From positions 310,001-374,000 of the forward strand of contig NZ_WBMT01000006.1 in the NCBI RefSeq assembly GCF_008923185.1: 64,000 nt of DNA. Direction: 5' to 3'. The translations under genes and the position numbers were made by a program. Within the stretch, counting starts at the first letter, position 1. Each line of letters opens with the position of its first letter. The DNA is from Actinomadura rudentiformis. GTDB taxonomy: Bacteria > Actinomycetota > Actinomycetes > Streptosporangiales > Streptosporangiaceae. A model generated the notes under the pieces. That model did no database searches. It had not been told where the DNA came from and saw nothing but the letters and a program-made list of their open reading frames with translations. This document shows, in pieces, positions 8,727 to 17,842 of the stretch.

Positions 8727-8879
8727 GCGCTCATTGTCGCAGGTGGATCAAGCCCTGGATCACGTCGCGGTGATTGACCCCGCGCACGCGCGGATCATAG
8801 ATTCACGGCGACAGGCGCACCGAACCGTGTTCGGCCAGGGAGCGCGGGAGGGCGCCACCCGGTCCCGCGGAGGTACGGC

Positions 8880-10619
8880 ATGCCCAGCGTTCCCGACACC
8901 CACACCGGCCCCGGCATCCCGAGCGTCCAGGAGGTCCGGGCCGCGCTGACCGCGCCCGGGCAGCTGTTCGAGATGGACGAGGTGGACGTGCGCGGCGTGC
9001 GCACCCGAGTGTGGAAGAACGCCCCCGCCACCCTGCGCGACATCCTGGAGCTCTCCCGCGGCCACGGCGACAAGACCTTCCTGGTGTACGAGGGCGAGAG
9101 CCTGTCGTTCGCCGGGCACTACGCGCGCGTCGCGGCCTTCGCGCACCGGCTCGTCGACCGGTACGGCATACGCAAGGGCGACCGGGTCGCGATCGCGATG
9201 CGCAACTATCCCGAATGGTCGGTGGCGTTCTGGGCCGCCGCGGCCGCCGGCGCCGTCGTCGTCCCCCTCAACGCCTGGTGGACCGCCGCCGAGCTGGAAT
9301 ACGGCCTGCGCGACAGCGGCGCCCGGCTCCTGGTCGCCGACGGCGAACGCGCCGAACGCCTCGCCGCCGCGCTCCCCGGTCTCGACCTGGCCGCCACCCT
9401 CGTCGTCCGCGCGGAGGGAACGCCACCCGCAGGCACCGAACCGTTCGACGACACACCCGCCACCGGCACACCCGCCGGTGACGCCGCGCTGCCCGGCATC
9501 ACGCTCGACCCCGAGGACGACGCCACGATCTTCTACACCTCCGGCACCACCGGCCGGTCCAAGGGCGCCCTCGGCACCCACCGCAACATCACCACCAACC
9601 CCGTCAGCCTCGCCTACGGCATGCTGTCGGGCGGCGTCCGCGCCGGCCGCACACTGCAAGAGCTGCTCGCACCCCAGCCGCGCGTCACCCTGCTGTCGGT
9701 GCCGTTCTTCCACGCCACCGGCTGCCACTCGGTCCTGGTCACCAGCGCGCTGCAGGGCGGCACCGTCGTGCTGATGTACAAGTGGGACGCCGAACGCGCG
9801 CTGCAGCTCATCGAACGCGAGAAGGTCACCGGATTCGGCGGCGTGCCCACCATGGCCTGGCAGGTCCTCACCCATCCCGACTTCGACAAGTACGACACCT
9901 CCAGCCTCACCGGCGTCAGCTACGGCGGCGCCCCCGCCGCGCCCAGCCTCGTCGACACCATCAGGGAACGCCTGCCCGACCGCGTGCCCGGCAACGGCTA
10001 CGGCCTCACCGAGACCTCCTCGGTCACCACCTACAACGCCGGCGTCAACTACCTGGAACGGCCCGGCAGCGTCGGCCCGCCCGTCGCCGTCTGCGACGTC
10101 AAGGTCGTCGGTCCCGCGGGCGAGGAACTGCCCACCGGCGAGGTCGGCGAGCTGCTCATCAAGGGCCCCAACGTCATCAAGGGCTACTGGGGGCGGCCCG
10201 AGGCGACCGCGCAGTCCTTCGACGCCGACGGCTGGTTCCACAGCGGCGACCTGGCCCGCCTGGACGCCGACGGCTTCGTCTACATCGTCGACCGCGCCAA
10301 GGACATGCTCATCCGCGGCGGTGAGAACGTCTACTGCGCCGAAGTCGAGGCCGCCCTCTACGACCACCCCGCCGTCACCGACTGCGGCGTCATCGGCGTG
10401 CCGCACGACGTCCTCGGCGAAGAGGTCGGCGCCGTGGTGTGCCTGCGGCCCGGCGCCTCGCTCACCACCGCCGAGCTCCAGGAGTTCCTGCGGCCCCGCA
10501 TCGCCGCGTTCAAGATCCCCGCACACGTGTGGTTCCGCGAGGGGGAACTGCCCCGCAACCCCGGCGGCAAGCTCCTCAAGACCCGCCTGCGCGAGGAACT
10601 CCTCGGCCGACCCGGGTAA
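8880..10619 (+). CDS. class I adenylate-forming enzyme (acyl-CoA synthetase)
   Basis: 579 residues from ATG 8880, preceded by GGAGG with good spacing. The AMP-binding core has FYTSGTTGRSKGALG, the YGLTET motif, the hinge region WFHSGDLARLDADGF, DRAKDMLIRGGENVYC and the C-terminal lysine region RNPGGKLLKTRLR. This layout fits fatty-acyl or aryl-CoA ligases that activate carboxylates with ATP and CoA. No PCP or fusion domain is present. RidA follows 11 bp later and may be co-expressed. Confidence 0.92.
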   Translation: MPSVPDTHTGPGIPSVQEVRAALTAPGQLFEMDEVDVRGVRTRVWKNAPATLRDILELSRGHGDKTFLVYEGESLSFAGHYARVAAFAHRLVDRYGIRKGDRVAIAMRNYPEWSVAFWAAAAAGAVVVPLNAWWTAAELEYGLRDSGARLLVADGERAERLAAALPGLDLAATLVVRAEGTPPAGTEPFDDTPATGTPAGDAALPGITLDPEDDATIFYTSGTTGRSKGALGTHRNITTNPVSLAYGMLSGGVRAGRTLQELLAPQPRVTLLSVPFFHATGCHSVLVTSALQGGTVVLMYKWDAERALQLIEREKVTGFGGVPTMAWQVLTHPDFDKYDTSSLTGVSYGGAPAAPSLVDTIRERLPDRVPGNGYGLTETSSVTTYNAGVNYLERPGSVGPPVAVCDVKVVGPAGEELPTGEVGELLIKGPNVIKGYWGRPEATAQSFDADGWFHSGDLARLDADGFVYIVDRAKDMLIRGGENVYCAEVEAALYDHPAVTDCGVIGVPHDVLGEEVGAVVCLRPGASLTTAELQEFLRPRIAAFKIPAHVWFREGELPRNPGGKLLKTRLREELLGRPG

Positions 10620-10630
10620 CGTGGCCGGGC

Positions 10631-11047
10631 GTGAGCGACAACGACCCCACCGGCATCCGGAAGATCGCCCCGCCCGGCCTGGCCCCCGGGCCCGGCTACA
10701 GCCACGCGGTCTCGGTGGACGTCCCCGGCCGCCTGGTCGCCATCAGCGGCCAGGTCGCGCTGGACGCCGCCGGTGACCTCGTCGGCCCCGGCGACCTGGC
10801 CGTCCAGACCCGCCAGGTGCTGGCCAACCTGCACGCCGCGCTCGCCGCAGCCGACGCCGACTGGCGCCACGTCATCAAGCTCGGCTACTACCTGCGAGAC
10901 GCCGGGCAGGTGGCGGTCGTCCGCGCCGTCCGCGACGAGATCGTGCCGCCCGGGTTCGCGCCCGCCAGCACCCTGGTGGAGGTGTCGCGGCTGTTCCGCG
11001 ACGACCTCCTGGTCGAGATCGACGCCCTCGCCGTCGTACCCGCCTAA
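10631..11047 (+). CDS. RidA family protein
   Basis: 138 residues from GTG 10631. It has the RidA/YjgF chorismate-mutase-like fold pattern: 'GYSHAVSV', 'VAISGQVALDAAGDLVGPGD', 'QTRQVLANLHAAL' and 'ASTLVEVSRLF'. Canonical RidA hydrolyses reactive enamine/imine intermediates; the typical catalytic Arg region is less clear here, so the exact substrate is uncertain. Its stop codon overlaps that of the convergent TetR gene. Confidence 0.88.
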   Translation: MSDNDPTGIRKIAPPGLAPGPGYSHAVSVDVPGRLVAISGQVALDAAGDLVGPGDLAVQTRQVLANLHAALAAADADWRHVIKLGYYLRDAGQVAVVRAVRDEIVPPGFAPASTLVEVSRLFRDDLLVEIDALAVVPA

Positions 11048-11691
11048 GGGCGCAGGGACCTCAGGCACAGCACCACCACCGCCTCGACGACCTCCTCGGC
11101 CGAACGGCCCGCCGGAGGATCCAGCAGCGCGCCGTGCACCTGCGCCTCGGCGGCCTGCACCAGCAGCAGCGCCGTCAGCGCGCGGTCCGGCCCGCCCACG
11201 CCCAGCCGGCGCAGATGGTGCTCGACCTCCCGCGCCATCGCCGTCTGAACGCCACGCAGCTGCGCCGCGGCCTCCGGCGGGCGCGGCGCCTGGTCGTACA
11301 GCAGCCGGTGCGTCACCGGATCGGCGCGGTGCAGGTCGGCCAGCGCCCCCACCAGCGTCCGCACCGTCCCCTCCAGCGGCGGCGCCTCCTCGCGCAACCG
11401 CGCGAACACCGCGCCCAGCGCCTCCACCAGCTGCAGCATGTGCCGCTCCCCGAGCGCGTACAGCAGCGCGTCCTTGTTCGGGAAGTACTGGTAGAGCGAC
11501 CCGATCGACACCCCGGCCCGCTCGGCGATCCGGTTGGTGGTCGCGGCCGCGTAGCCGTGCCGCTCGAAAAGCTGAGCCGCCGCCTCAAGGATCGCGTCGT
11601 AGGTCTCCTGGGAGCGCTGCTGGCGGGGCCTTTTGCGGGGTGTGGAGATGACGGCTCCAATGCGAGTTGCCAGACCCTGAGGATTGCTCAC
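11044..11691 (-). CDS. TetR family transcriptional regulator
   Basis: 215 residues from GTG 11691; no later in-frame start precedes the HTH. The DNA-binding domain spans about residues 22-70 (AILEAAAQLFERHGY, TTNRIAERAGVSIGSLYQYFPNKDALL). The C-terminal domain looks like the TetR_C_33-type all-helical ligand domain. Only 12 bp separate its start from the divergent hydrolase, so it very probably controls that gene and itself. Confidence 0.92.
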   Translation of the reverse strand: MSNPQGLATRIGAVISTPRKRPRQQRSQETYDAILEAAAQLFERHGYAAATTNRIAERAGVSIGSLYQYFPNKDALLYALGERHMLQLVEALGAVFARLREEAPPLEGTVRTLVGALADLHRADPVTHRLLYDQAPRPPEAAAQLRGVQTAMAREVEHHLRRLGVGGPDRALTALLLVQAAEAQVHGALLDPPAGRSAEEVVEAVVVLCLRSLRP

Positions 11692-11694
11692 ATT
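11659..11694. promoter_or_regulatory. candidate TetR operator
   Basis: Inverted repeat AATGCGAG (11659-11666) / CTCACATT (11687-11694), one mismatch, overlapping the start of the TetR gene and the 12-bp gap to the divergent hydrolase. Because the gap is so short, operator and promoter must lie inside the 5' end of the TetR gene. Confidence 0.4.
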
Positions 11695-11703
11695 CTAGTG
11701 GTC

Positions 11704-12867
11704 ATGTTCACCTTCCCCGCCGATCCGCAGGAGATCGTCGATGAGCGGGCGCGGCAGTTCACCGCCTGCGGCATCCCCGCCCGCGTGGTCGCCGCCGCCC
11801 GGGACGAGATCGACGACATGTGGGGCATGGGTCCCGGCGGCTGGGTGCCGGTCTGGGCGCGGCACGCCGAACGCGCCGACCGCGACGGCGACCTGCTGCT
11901 GTCCGCGCTGTGCTGGGGCGCCGCGCGTTTCCCCGCCCTGGCCACGCCCGGCCGCCGGTTCGCCTACGAGCAGCAGCTGGAGTGCTATCTGGCCGCCGCG
12001 CCGCGCTTCCGCGCCGCGTTCAAACGGCAGATCCTCCACATCCCCTGGGCGGACGGCACCACCGACGGCACCACCGACGGCACGACGCCCGTCCCCGTGC
12101 ACTTCCTGCGGCGGCCCTACGGCAGGCCGCGCGGCGTGCTGATCCTGTCAGGCGGCGTCGACACCTGGAAGATGGACCTGCACCGCCTGGCGTCGGCCAC
12201 CGCCCTGGCCACCGGGCTGCTGGTCGCCGCGATCGACATGCCCGGCACCGGGGAGTCGGCGGTGCCGCTCACCTCCGGCGCCGACCGGATCCTGGCCGGG
12301 CTCGCCGAGCGGCTGCGCGCCGAACACGCGCTGCCCGTCGGCTTCCTCGGCCTCAGCTTCGGCGGGCACTGGGCCGCCAAGCTCGCCCTGCTCGGCGAGG
12401 TCGACGCGGCCGTGGACCTGGGCGGCCCGACCGGCGCCGCCGGCGAGCCCGTCGACGTGCTGAACCTCCCGTACGGCATGGCCGGCATCATCGGCAACGC
12501 CCTGCACCTGGACGCCCTGCCCACCCCGGCCCAGGTCGCCGAGCAGCTCCAGGCGTTCTCCCTGCGCGCCCAGGGACTGCTGGACCGGCCCGACGGCGCG
12601 CCGCTGCTGGCCGTCAACGGCGCCGACGACCAGTACATCCCCCGCGGCGACACCACGGGCCTGGCCGGGCGGCCCGGCACCGCCGTCTGGCTCGTCCGCG
12701 GCGCCACCCACTGCGCGCCCGAACGGTTCCGGCCCGTCATCCTGGCCATCTGGGGCTGGCTCACCGCTCGCCTGACGGCCCGCCCGGCCACTGCGCTGGC
12801 CGAACGCGCCGCACGCCTGCCCCTCACCCCGCACCTTGTCACCCCGCACTTGTCACCCCGCGCCTGA
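11704..12867 (+). CDS. alpha/beta hydrolase (FrsA/DUF1100-like)
   Basis: 387 residues from ATG 11704. An all-helical N-terminal part of about 110 residues precedes the hydrolase core, as in FrsA-like esterases. Core features are 'GVLILSGGVDTWK', 'IDMPGTGES', nucleophile elbow LGLSFGGHWA with Ser218, the acid loop NGADDQYIP and the His loop GATHCAPERF. Residues about 118-128 carry a small GTTD repeat from a 12-bp tandem repeat. A divergent TetR gene suggests substrate-inducible expression. Confidence 0.85.
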   Translation: MFTFPADPQEIVDERARQFTACGIPARVVAAARDEIDDMWGMGPGGWVPVWARHAERADRDGDLLLSALCWGAARFPALATPGRRFAYEQQLECYLAAAPRFRAAFKRQILHIPWADGTTDGTTDGTTPVPVHFLRRPYGRPRGVLILSGGVDTWKMDLHRLASATALATGLLVAAIDMPGTGESAVPLTSGADRILAGLAERLRAEHALPVGFLGLSFGGHWAAKLALLGEVDAAVDLGGPTGAAGEPVDVLNLPYGMAGIIGNALHLDALPTPAQVAEQLQAFSLRAQGLLDRPDGAPLLAVNGADDQYIPRGDTTGLAGRPGTAVWLVRGATHCAPERFRPVILAIWGWLTARLTARPATALAERAARLPLTPHLVTPHLSPRA

Positions 12868-12889
12868 CCGCCCCCCACCCGGGGAAAGT

Positions 12890-12925
12890 GTGAGGGCGCC
12901 GCGGCCGGTGGCCGGGCGCCCTCAC
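12890..12925. terminator. bidirectional terminator between convergent genes
   Basis: A perfect 11-bp stem (GTGAGGGCGCC at 12890-12900 with its complement at 12915-12925) closes a 14-nt loop that itself can pair (GGCC/GGCC). It lies between the hydrolase stop and the stop of the convergent terD gene and can serve both. Confidence 0.75.
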
Positions 12926-12940
12926 GGAGCGGAACTCGGG

Positions 12941-13516
12941 TCAGACGTTGACACCGAAGTCGGACGCGATGCCCGCCAGGCCGGACGCGTAGCCCTGGCC
13001 GACGGCGCGGAACTTCCACTCGGCGCCGTTGCGGTAGAGCTCGCCGAAGACCATGGCGGTCTCGGTCGAGGCGTCCTCGGACAGGTCGTAGCGCGCGATC
13101 TCGCTGTTGTCGGCCTGGTTGACGACCCGGATGAAGGCGTTGCGGACCTGGCCGAAGTTCTGCTGCCGGTTCTCGGCGTCGTAGATCGACACCGGGAACA
13201 CGATCTTGGCGACCTCGGCCGGGACCGTGGCGAGATTGACCTTGATCTGCTCGTCGTCGCCCTCGCCCTCCCCGGTGAGGTTGTCGCCGGTGTGCTCGAC
13301 GGCACCGTCGGGGCTCTTGAGGTTGTTGAAGAACACAAAGTGCTTGTCCGACAGCACCTTGCTCTCCGGCGAGCACAGCAGCGCGCTGGCGTCGAGGTCG
13401 AAGTCGCCCCCCGTGGTGGTCCGCACGTCCCATCCCAGACCCACCACGACCGCGGTCAGTCCAGGAGCCTCCTTGGTCAGCGAGACGTTGCCGCCCTTGC
13501 TCAGACTGACTCCCAC
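12941..13516 (-). CDS. terD: TerD family protein
   Basis: 191 residues, the usual TerD length, from GTG 13516. I prefer this start to the ATG four codons upstream because GGAGGTG at 13523-13529 is then a well-placed ribosome site and the protein begins [16 protein letters not shown] like its relatives. Ca2+-binding acidic loops are visible ([31 protein letters not shown]). TerD proteins are cytosolic calcium-binding stress proteins of the tellurite/phage-resistance ter systems. It stands alone here; no other ter genes are in the window. Confidence 0.95.
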   Translation of the reverse strand: MGVSLSKGGNVSLTKEAPGLTAVVVGLGWDVRTTTGGDFDLDASALLCSPESKVLSDKHFVFFNNLKSPDGAVEHTGDNLTGEGEGDDEQIKVNLATVPAEVAKIVFPVSIYDAENRQQNFGQVRNAFIRVVNQADNSEIARYDLSEDASTETAMVFGELYRNGAEWKFRAVGQGYASGLAGIASDFGVNV

Positions 13517-13635
13517 TGCGTGCACCTCCATATAGACGTTCCGCGCGGGCCTCTGCGCCCGCACGGCCTGATGGTAGAACGGTAGCCACCCGACGGCGGT
13601 TCCCGGCAGGTTTCGCACACGGCGTGGCGAAAGAT

Positions 13636-15465
13636 TCACCCTTGGCCTACAAAAGCCGTCGGTGCGGTGACCTCGGACGGGAGTTCGAAGGCGGCGGCCA
13701 GCGCGGCCGCGTCCCCCGCCAGCTCGTCGCACAACGCGCCGCGCCGCTCCCACACCCGTTCCAGCAGCCCCGGCTCGGCCACGCCCTCGTCCAGCAGCAC
13801 CCCGGCCCGGCGCTCCAGCCAGCCCAGCGCGTGCAGGCCCAGCAGCGGCCGCAGCGTCCCTGCCGCACCTGCTGCGGACGCCGGCTCAGACCCTGGCTCC
13901 GGCTCGCAGGCGGCGGCCAGGATCTCCAGCATCGTGCGGTCGGCGCAGGCCGTCGCCGTCCGCACCGCCAGCGACAGGTTGTCGTTCCAGGCCTCGAAGC
14001 CGTCGCGCCCGTCGGCCCGCGCCGCGGCGACACGTCCAGCCAGGCGCCGCTGCAGCCGCAGCTCGCAGTCGCGGGCCAGGTGCACCCACACCCGCGGGGA
14101 CGACAGATCGCCGCCGTCGGGCACCGCCCCGGCCACCACCGGCGGCTCGTAACGGTCCAGATCGGCCATCGCGCGGGCGGTGTCGAACAGGATCAGCTCG
14201 TTGTCGCCGCCAGCGTTCATGTAGGCGTGGGCCAGGCCGCGGTAGCCGTTGAGGCGGTCGGTCGCGGCGAACCCCGGCGCGCCCGACAGCACCCGGCACC
14301 GCGACACCGTCTCCTGCGCCTCCATCGTCGTCGCCGCCTTCAGCAGCGCCAGGTCACGGTCCACCGCCGACCAGGGCGCCCACGCCGTCGCCGGGCCGCC
14401 GGCCTGACCCGCCCCGTCCCGGGGTTGTTTGACGTGCGCGGCCACCACCGTCAGCGCGTACGCCGACGCCAGCGACTCCAGCACCGCCTCCCGGACGTTG
14501 CGGTAGTCGGTCAGCGGCCGCAGCGGCGCCAGCCGCCCCAGTGTGACCCGGTCGGCGGCGTGGGCGTGCAGGATGCCCGCCGCCGACCGCGTGATCGCCG
14601 CCGACATCGAGATCACCGCGCGCCACACCGGCGGGCCGATGCTCATCGAGCGGGTCAGCCGCGCGGCCGGGTCGCCCAGCGGGTCGTGGAACTGCCCGTC
14701 GGGGCCGATCGTGGCGCCGTCGCGCAGCCACGCCTCGTACGGCACGCGCAGCCCCGACAGCCGCACCGCCGCGTAGTCGACCATCAGGCCGGTGGTGTCG
14801 GGCGCGGGGACGATCTCCACCCCGGCGGGCACCGCGCCGCCCGGGCCGCGCACCGGCACGGCGAACACGAACACCCCGCGCTCCCGCCCGCCGTGCTCCA
14901 CCGTCGCGTACACCGCGCCGATCTTGGGGATGTCCGGGTGGGCGGTGTTGGTGGGGAACTTCACGGCCTCGTCGTCGGGGGTGGTCAGCACGAACTCGCG
15001 GGTGGCGGCGTCGTAGCGCGCCAGGGTCCGCGGGGCCAGATGGCTGTTGCTGCGTCCCACCTCGGTCATCAGCAGCGCGCCGAACGACTCCATCGACTCC
15101 AGCGAGTCGCGCGCCGCCCGCAGCCCCTCCTGCTCGGAGCCGAACAGCAGGATCGGGCCGAGGGCCAGGGTGTAGTGCAGCAGCATCACGTGGAAGAGCC
15201 CGGGATCGGCCATCGCGGCGCGTTCCAGCAGCGCGCACAACGCCGGCGGGTCGTCCAGCAGCTCCGGCGCGGGCGGGGCCGCCAGCCCCGCCCGCCGCAG
15301 CCGGTCATAGGTGAGCGCGTGCCGGTCCCGGATCGTCAGGCCGTCGGGATAGCCGAAGAACTCGCCCGGAACGGCCTCCTCCAGCCGGCTGCGGGTCTTG
15401 GCGGTGAGCCCGGCGCCGCGGACCAGCCGCAGCAGGACGGGATCGGGCGGGGGGACGGTTCCCAT
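13636..15465 (-). CDS. acyl-CoA oxidase/dehydrogenase-like flavoprotein
   Basis: 609 residues, the length of acyl-CoA oxidases rather than the roughly 390 of dehydrogenases. Visible features: a helical N-terminal domain, '[14 protein letters not shown]' in the FAD/substrate middle domain, '[19 protein letters not shown]' and '[17 protein letters not shown]' near the C-terminus, where oxidases have their FAD-contacting loop. It probably oxidises or binds an acyl thioester. The acyltransferase gene is 72 bp upstream on the same strand and a ketosynthase III is divergent, so the three may form one acyl-modification pathway. The catalytic base was not identified with certainty. Confidence 0.8.
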   Translation of the reverse strand: MGTVPPPDPVLLRLVRGAGLTAKTRSRLEEAVPGEFFGYPDGLTIRDRHALTYDRLRRAGLAAPPAPELLDDPPALCALLERAAMADPGLFHVMLLHYTLALGPILLFGSEQEGLRAARDSLESMESFGALLMTEVGRSNSHLAPRTLARYDAATREFVLTTPDDEAVKFPTNTAHPDIPKIGAVYATVEHGGRERGVFVFAVPVRGPGGAVPAGVEIVPAPDTTGLMVDYAAVRLSGLRVPYEAWLRDGATIGPDGQFHDPLGDPAARLTRSMSIGPPVWRAVISMSAAITRSAAGILHAHAADRVTLGRLAPLRPLTDYRNVREAVLESLASAYALTVVAAHVKQPRDGAGQAGGPATAWAPWSAVDRDLALLKAATTMEAQETVSRCRVLSGAPGFAATDRLNGYRGLAHAYMNAGGDNELILFDTARAMADLDRYEPPVVAGAVPDGGDLSSPRVWVHLARDCELRLQRRLAGRVAAARADGRDGFEAWNDNLSLAVRTATACADRTMLEILAAACEPEPGSEPASAAGAAGTLRPLLGLHALGWLERRAGVLLDEGVAEPGLLERVWERRGALCDELAGDAAALAAAFELPSEVTAPTAFVGQG

Positions 15466-15508
15466 CGCGGCGCTCCTGAGTGGTGCGGGGTGTTGTGGTG
15501 GGGGATCA

Positions 15509-15536
15509 TTCGCGGAACGGATCGTTCGCGGAACGG
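15509..15536 (-). repeat. 12-bp direct repeat, two copies
   Basis: TTCGCGGAACGG occurs at 15509-15520 and 15525-15536 (period 16) in the 72-bp gap between the acyltransferase and oxidase-like genes, just beyond the acyltransferase stop. Could be a spacer duplication; no function shown. Confidence 0.6.
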
Positions 15537-15537
15537 G

Positions 15538-16602
15538 TCATTCGAGGTGGGGGCGGTCGAGGGCGTCGGTCAGCGGCACCGGGCGCACGCCGGGCGCCGA
15601 CTTGCTGACCGGGGCCTCGCGCTGCCCCGGCAGGCGCGGCCGCTCGCGCAGCGGCGCCAGCGTCGGCACCTCGGGCAGGGTGAGGCGGGCGCACTGGCAC
15701 AGCGCGTTGCCCGCGCCGGCCTCGGCGAACGCGGTCGCGCCGGCCTCGTGCACGGCCCGCAGGATCTGCGGCAGCCGCACCGGCTTGACGATGCAGTCGG
15801 TGAGCGCGCGGTGCAGGTCGTCGTCGTCGCGGTAGGCGCGGCCGCGCACCGGGGAGTACACCGCGACCTCCAGCGGGCGCTGCGGGAACGAGCGGATCAT
15901 CTCGTACCACTCGTCGTCGGCGCCGGCCATCGCCGGGTGGTGCGACAGGTAGGGCACCGCGAGGCGGACGGCGCGGATGCCCGCGGCCTGTGCCGTCTCC
16001 AGCGCCGTCTCCAGCGGCCCTTCGGGGCCGCTGACGACCGTCACGCCGGGGGCGTTGAGGCAGGCGACGACGACCTCGGGCACACCGGCGGACTCGATGC
16101 ACGCCAGGGTGCCGTCCTCGGTCGCCTCCATCAGCCCCATGCCGCCGCCGGCGCCGCGCCGGGCCAGGACCCCCACCAGGCTCACGGCCATGCGGGCGCC
16201 GTCGCTGATGGTGAATACTCCGGCGCTCACCAGCGCCGCGATCTCGCCGAAACTCTGCCCGACCGCGTAGCCGAGGGGAACGCCTTCTGCGCGCAATACC
16301 CTGTCGACGGCAACAGATGTGGCGTAGGCGGAAAGTTGCGCGACTCCTTGCTGGCGGGCCGCGGCGCGGTATTTGCCCGGTTCATCCAGCAAGATCGTGC
16401 GCAATGACGGCCAGCCCGTGCGCGGCAGGCCTTCCTGAACGGCGTCCAGGACGTCGGCGACGATGCGGGGGGCTGCCGGGCCGGTGCGCGACAACTGCTG
16501 CAGATCGGGCGCTCCGGCCGAACCGGTGCCCGGAAACAGGAACGCGCATAGGTCGTCCGGTTTGAATTCCTGCGTCCAGCCAAGTGGGAACGAGATGGAC
16601 AC
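15538..16602 (-). CDS. acyltransferase-domain protein (malonyl-CoA:ACP transacylase-like)
   Basis: 354 residues from ATG 16602. The FabD/AT fold is recognisable: nucleophile motif GQSFGE with Ser117, catalytic His221 (VPYLSHHPAM) and the late AEAGAGN. Two usual motifs are altered: GHSxG is GQSFG, and the oxyanion-loop GQGSQ is FPGTGSAG, losing the glutamine. This suggests a discrete pathway transferase or an editing-type acyltransferase rather than the housekeeping FabD. Grouped with the downstream oxidase-like gene and the divergent ketosynthase III. Confidence 0.82.
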   Translation of the reverse strand: MSISFPLGWTQEFKPDDLCAFLFPGTGSAGAPDLQQLSRTGPAAPRIVADVLDAVQEGLPRTGWPSLRTILLDEPGKYRAAARQQGVAQLSAYATSVAVDRVLRAEGVPLGYAVGQSFGEIAALVSAGVFTISDGARMAVSLVGVLARRGAGGGMGLMEATEDGTLACIESAGVPEVVVACLNAPGVTVVSGPEGPLETALETAQAAGIRAVRLAVPYLSHHPAMAGADDEWYEMIRSFPQRPLEVAVYSPVRGRAYRDDDDLHRALTDCIVKPVRLPQILRAVHEAGATAFAEAGAGNALCQCARLTLPEVPTLAPLRERPRLPGQREAPVSKSAPGVRPVPLTDALDRPHLE

Positions 16603-16819
16603 GCGGGTGTTCTCCTTACCTCTAAGGAAGGGCCGACTTTCCTTATTGGACGAAGACCGCTTTGTTGTTGTTATGGATTGAAAGTCACGAAATGCGATTA
16701 TTCACTCAAGGGATCGGCGTGACAACCGTCCGTGTGGCCAGTATGCACGGTCGGGGTCCGATCGTGGGCACGAGAACCACCGGTCTGGCGGGCCGGACAT
16801 CGGGATATGAGGAGGACGC
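16603..16819. promoter_or_regulatory. divergent promoter region, acyltransferase and ketosynthase III
   Basis: 217 bp without a gene, containing an unusually AT-rich patch (about 16640-16710, with TTGTTGTTGTTATGG and TGCGATTATTC) for this genome. It must hold promoters for both directions. GAGGAGG at 16808-16814 is the ribosome site of the ketosynthase. No clean dyad was found. Confidence 0.5.
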
Positions 16820-17842
16820 ATGAACGGGCGGCCGGTCGTACGGCAGCGGTGGGCGATCCGGGGCACCGGGTCCTACCTCCCCGACCAGCAGGTGGCCAGC
16901 GAGGAGCTCTCGCTGGCGATGGGCCTGGCGGCGGGCTGGATCGAGGATCGCACCGGCATCCGGCACCGGCACGTCGCCGGCTCCGGGCAGGCCGCGTCCG
17001 ACCTGGCCGCCGGCGCCGCCCGCCGCGCGCTGGAGGCCGCCGGGCTCACCCCGCAGGACATCGGCCTCATCGTGCTCGGCACCTCCACCCCCGACGAGCT
17101 CGGCCCCTCCACCGCCTGCCGCGTGCAGGCCGTGCTGGGCGCGCCGCAGGCCGCCGCCTTCGACGTCGCCGCCGCCTGCACCGGGTTCGTCTACGGGCTG
17201 CAGGCCGCCGTGGGCTGGCTGGCCACCCAGCGCGGCAAGCCCCCCTACGTCCTGGTCATCGGCGTCGAGGTCTACTCCCGGTTCCTCAACACCGGTGACC
17301 GCGCGACCGCCGCGCTGTTCGGCGACGGCGCCGCGGCCGCCGTCATCGGGCCGGCCCCGCCGCCGTACGGGATCGCCTCCATGGGGATGGGCGCCGACGG
17401 CACCCGCGCCGGCGACGTCCTCATCCCCGCCGGCGGCAGCCGCACGCCCGCCAGCCCCGGCACCCTGGCCTCGCTCGGCCACACCATCCACATGGACGCC
17501 CGCGCCGTCCGCTCGTTCATCGTCGACGTCCTCCCCCGGCTGATCGCCGAGGCGACCGACGACGCCGGCGTGAAACCGTCGGACCTGTCGCTGGTCGTCC
17601 CGCACCAGCCCAACCCCCGGCTCGTGGAGTCGCTGGCCGAGCATGCCGGGCTCGCACCCGGCCAGATGGTGATCGCCGGGCAGGACGTCGGGAACATCGG
17701 CGCCGCGAGCCTGCCGTACGCCCTGGACCGCGCCGTGCGCACCCGCGGCATCGGCGAGGGCGAGGTGGTGCTGCTCGCCGGCTTCGGCGCCGGGCTCACC
17801 TGGGGCCACACCCTGATCGTCTGGCCGCCCGGATCGATCTAA
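16820..17842 (+). CDS. 3-oxoacyl-ACP synthase III family (ketosynthase III)
   Basis: 340 residues from ATG 16820. The catalytic triad of FabH-type enzymes is intact: Cys120 (DVAAACTGFVYG), His262 (VVPHQPNPRL) and Asn292 (DVGNIGAASLP). These enzymes condense or transfer an acyl-CoA starter with a malonyl-ACP, or act as acyltransferases in polyketide pathways. With only an acyltransferase and an oxidase-like protein nearby, and no ACP or KS-alpha/beta, it looks like a stand-alone starter or tailoring module. Its TAA overlaps the stop of the convergent serine hydrolase. Confidence 0.92.
   Translation: MNGRPVVRQRWAIRGTGSYLPDQQVASEELSLAMGLAAGWIEDRTGIRHRHVAGSGQAASDLAAGAARRALEAAGLTPQDIGLIVLGTSTPDELGPSTACRVQAVLGAPQAAAFDVAAACTGFVYGLQAAVGWLATQRGKPPYVLVIGVEVYSRFLNTGDRATAALFGDGAAAAVIGPAPPPYGIASMGMGADGTRAGDVLIPAGGSRTPASPGTLASLGHTIHMDARAVRSFIVDVLPRLIAEATDDAGVKPSDLSLVVPHQPNPRLVESLAEHAGLAPGQMVIAGQDVGNIGAASLPYALDRAVRTRGIGEGEVVLLAGFGAGLTWGHTLIVWPPGSI

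Noticed and set aside
8760..10526. 588-codon open frame on the minus strand
   Set aside because: Antisense of the acyl-CoA synthetase, low-complexity Gly/Val/Asp-rich translation; the plus-strand frame has every AMP-binding motif.
12941..13516. Start of a tellurite or phage-defence ter cluster
   Set aside because: Only terD is present; neighbours on both sides are unrelated, so no ter system can be claimed.
13624..16407. 927-codon open frame on the plus strand
   Set aside because: Antisense of the oxidase-like and acyltransferase genes; Arg/Pro/His-rich translation with no domain, produced by high GC at third positions.
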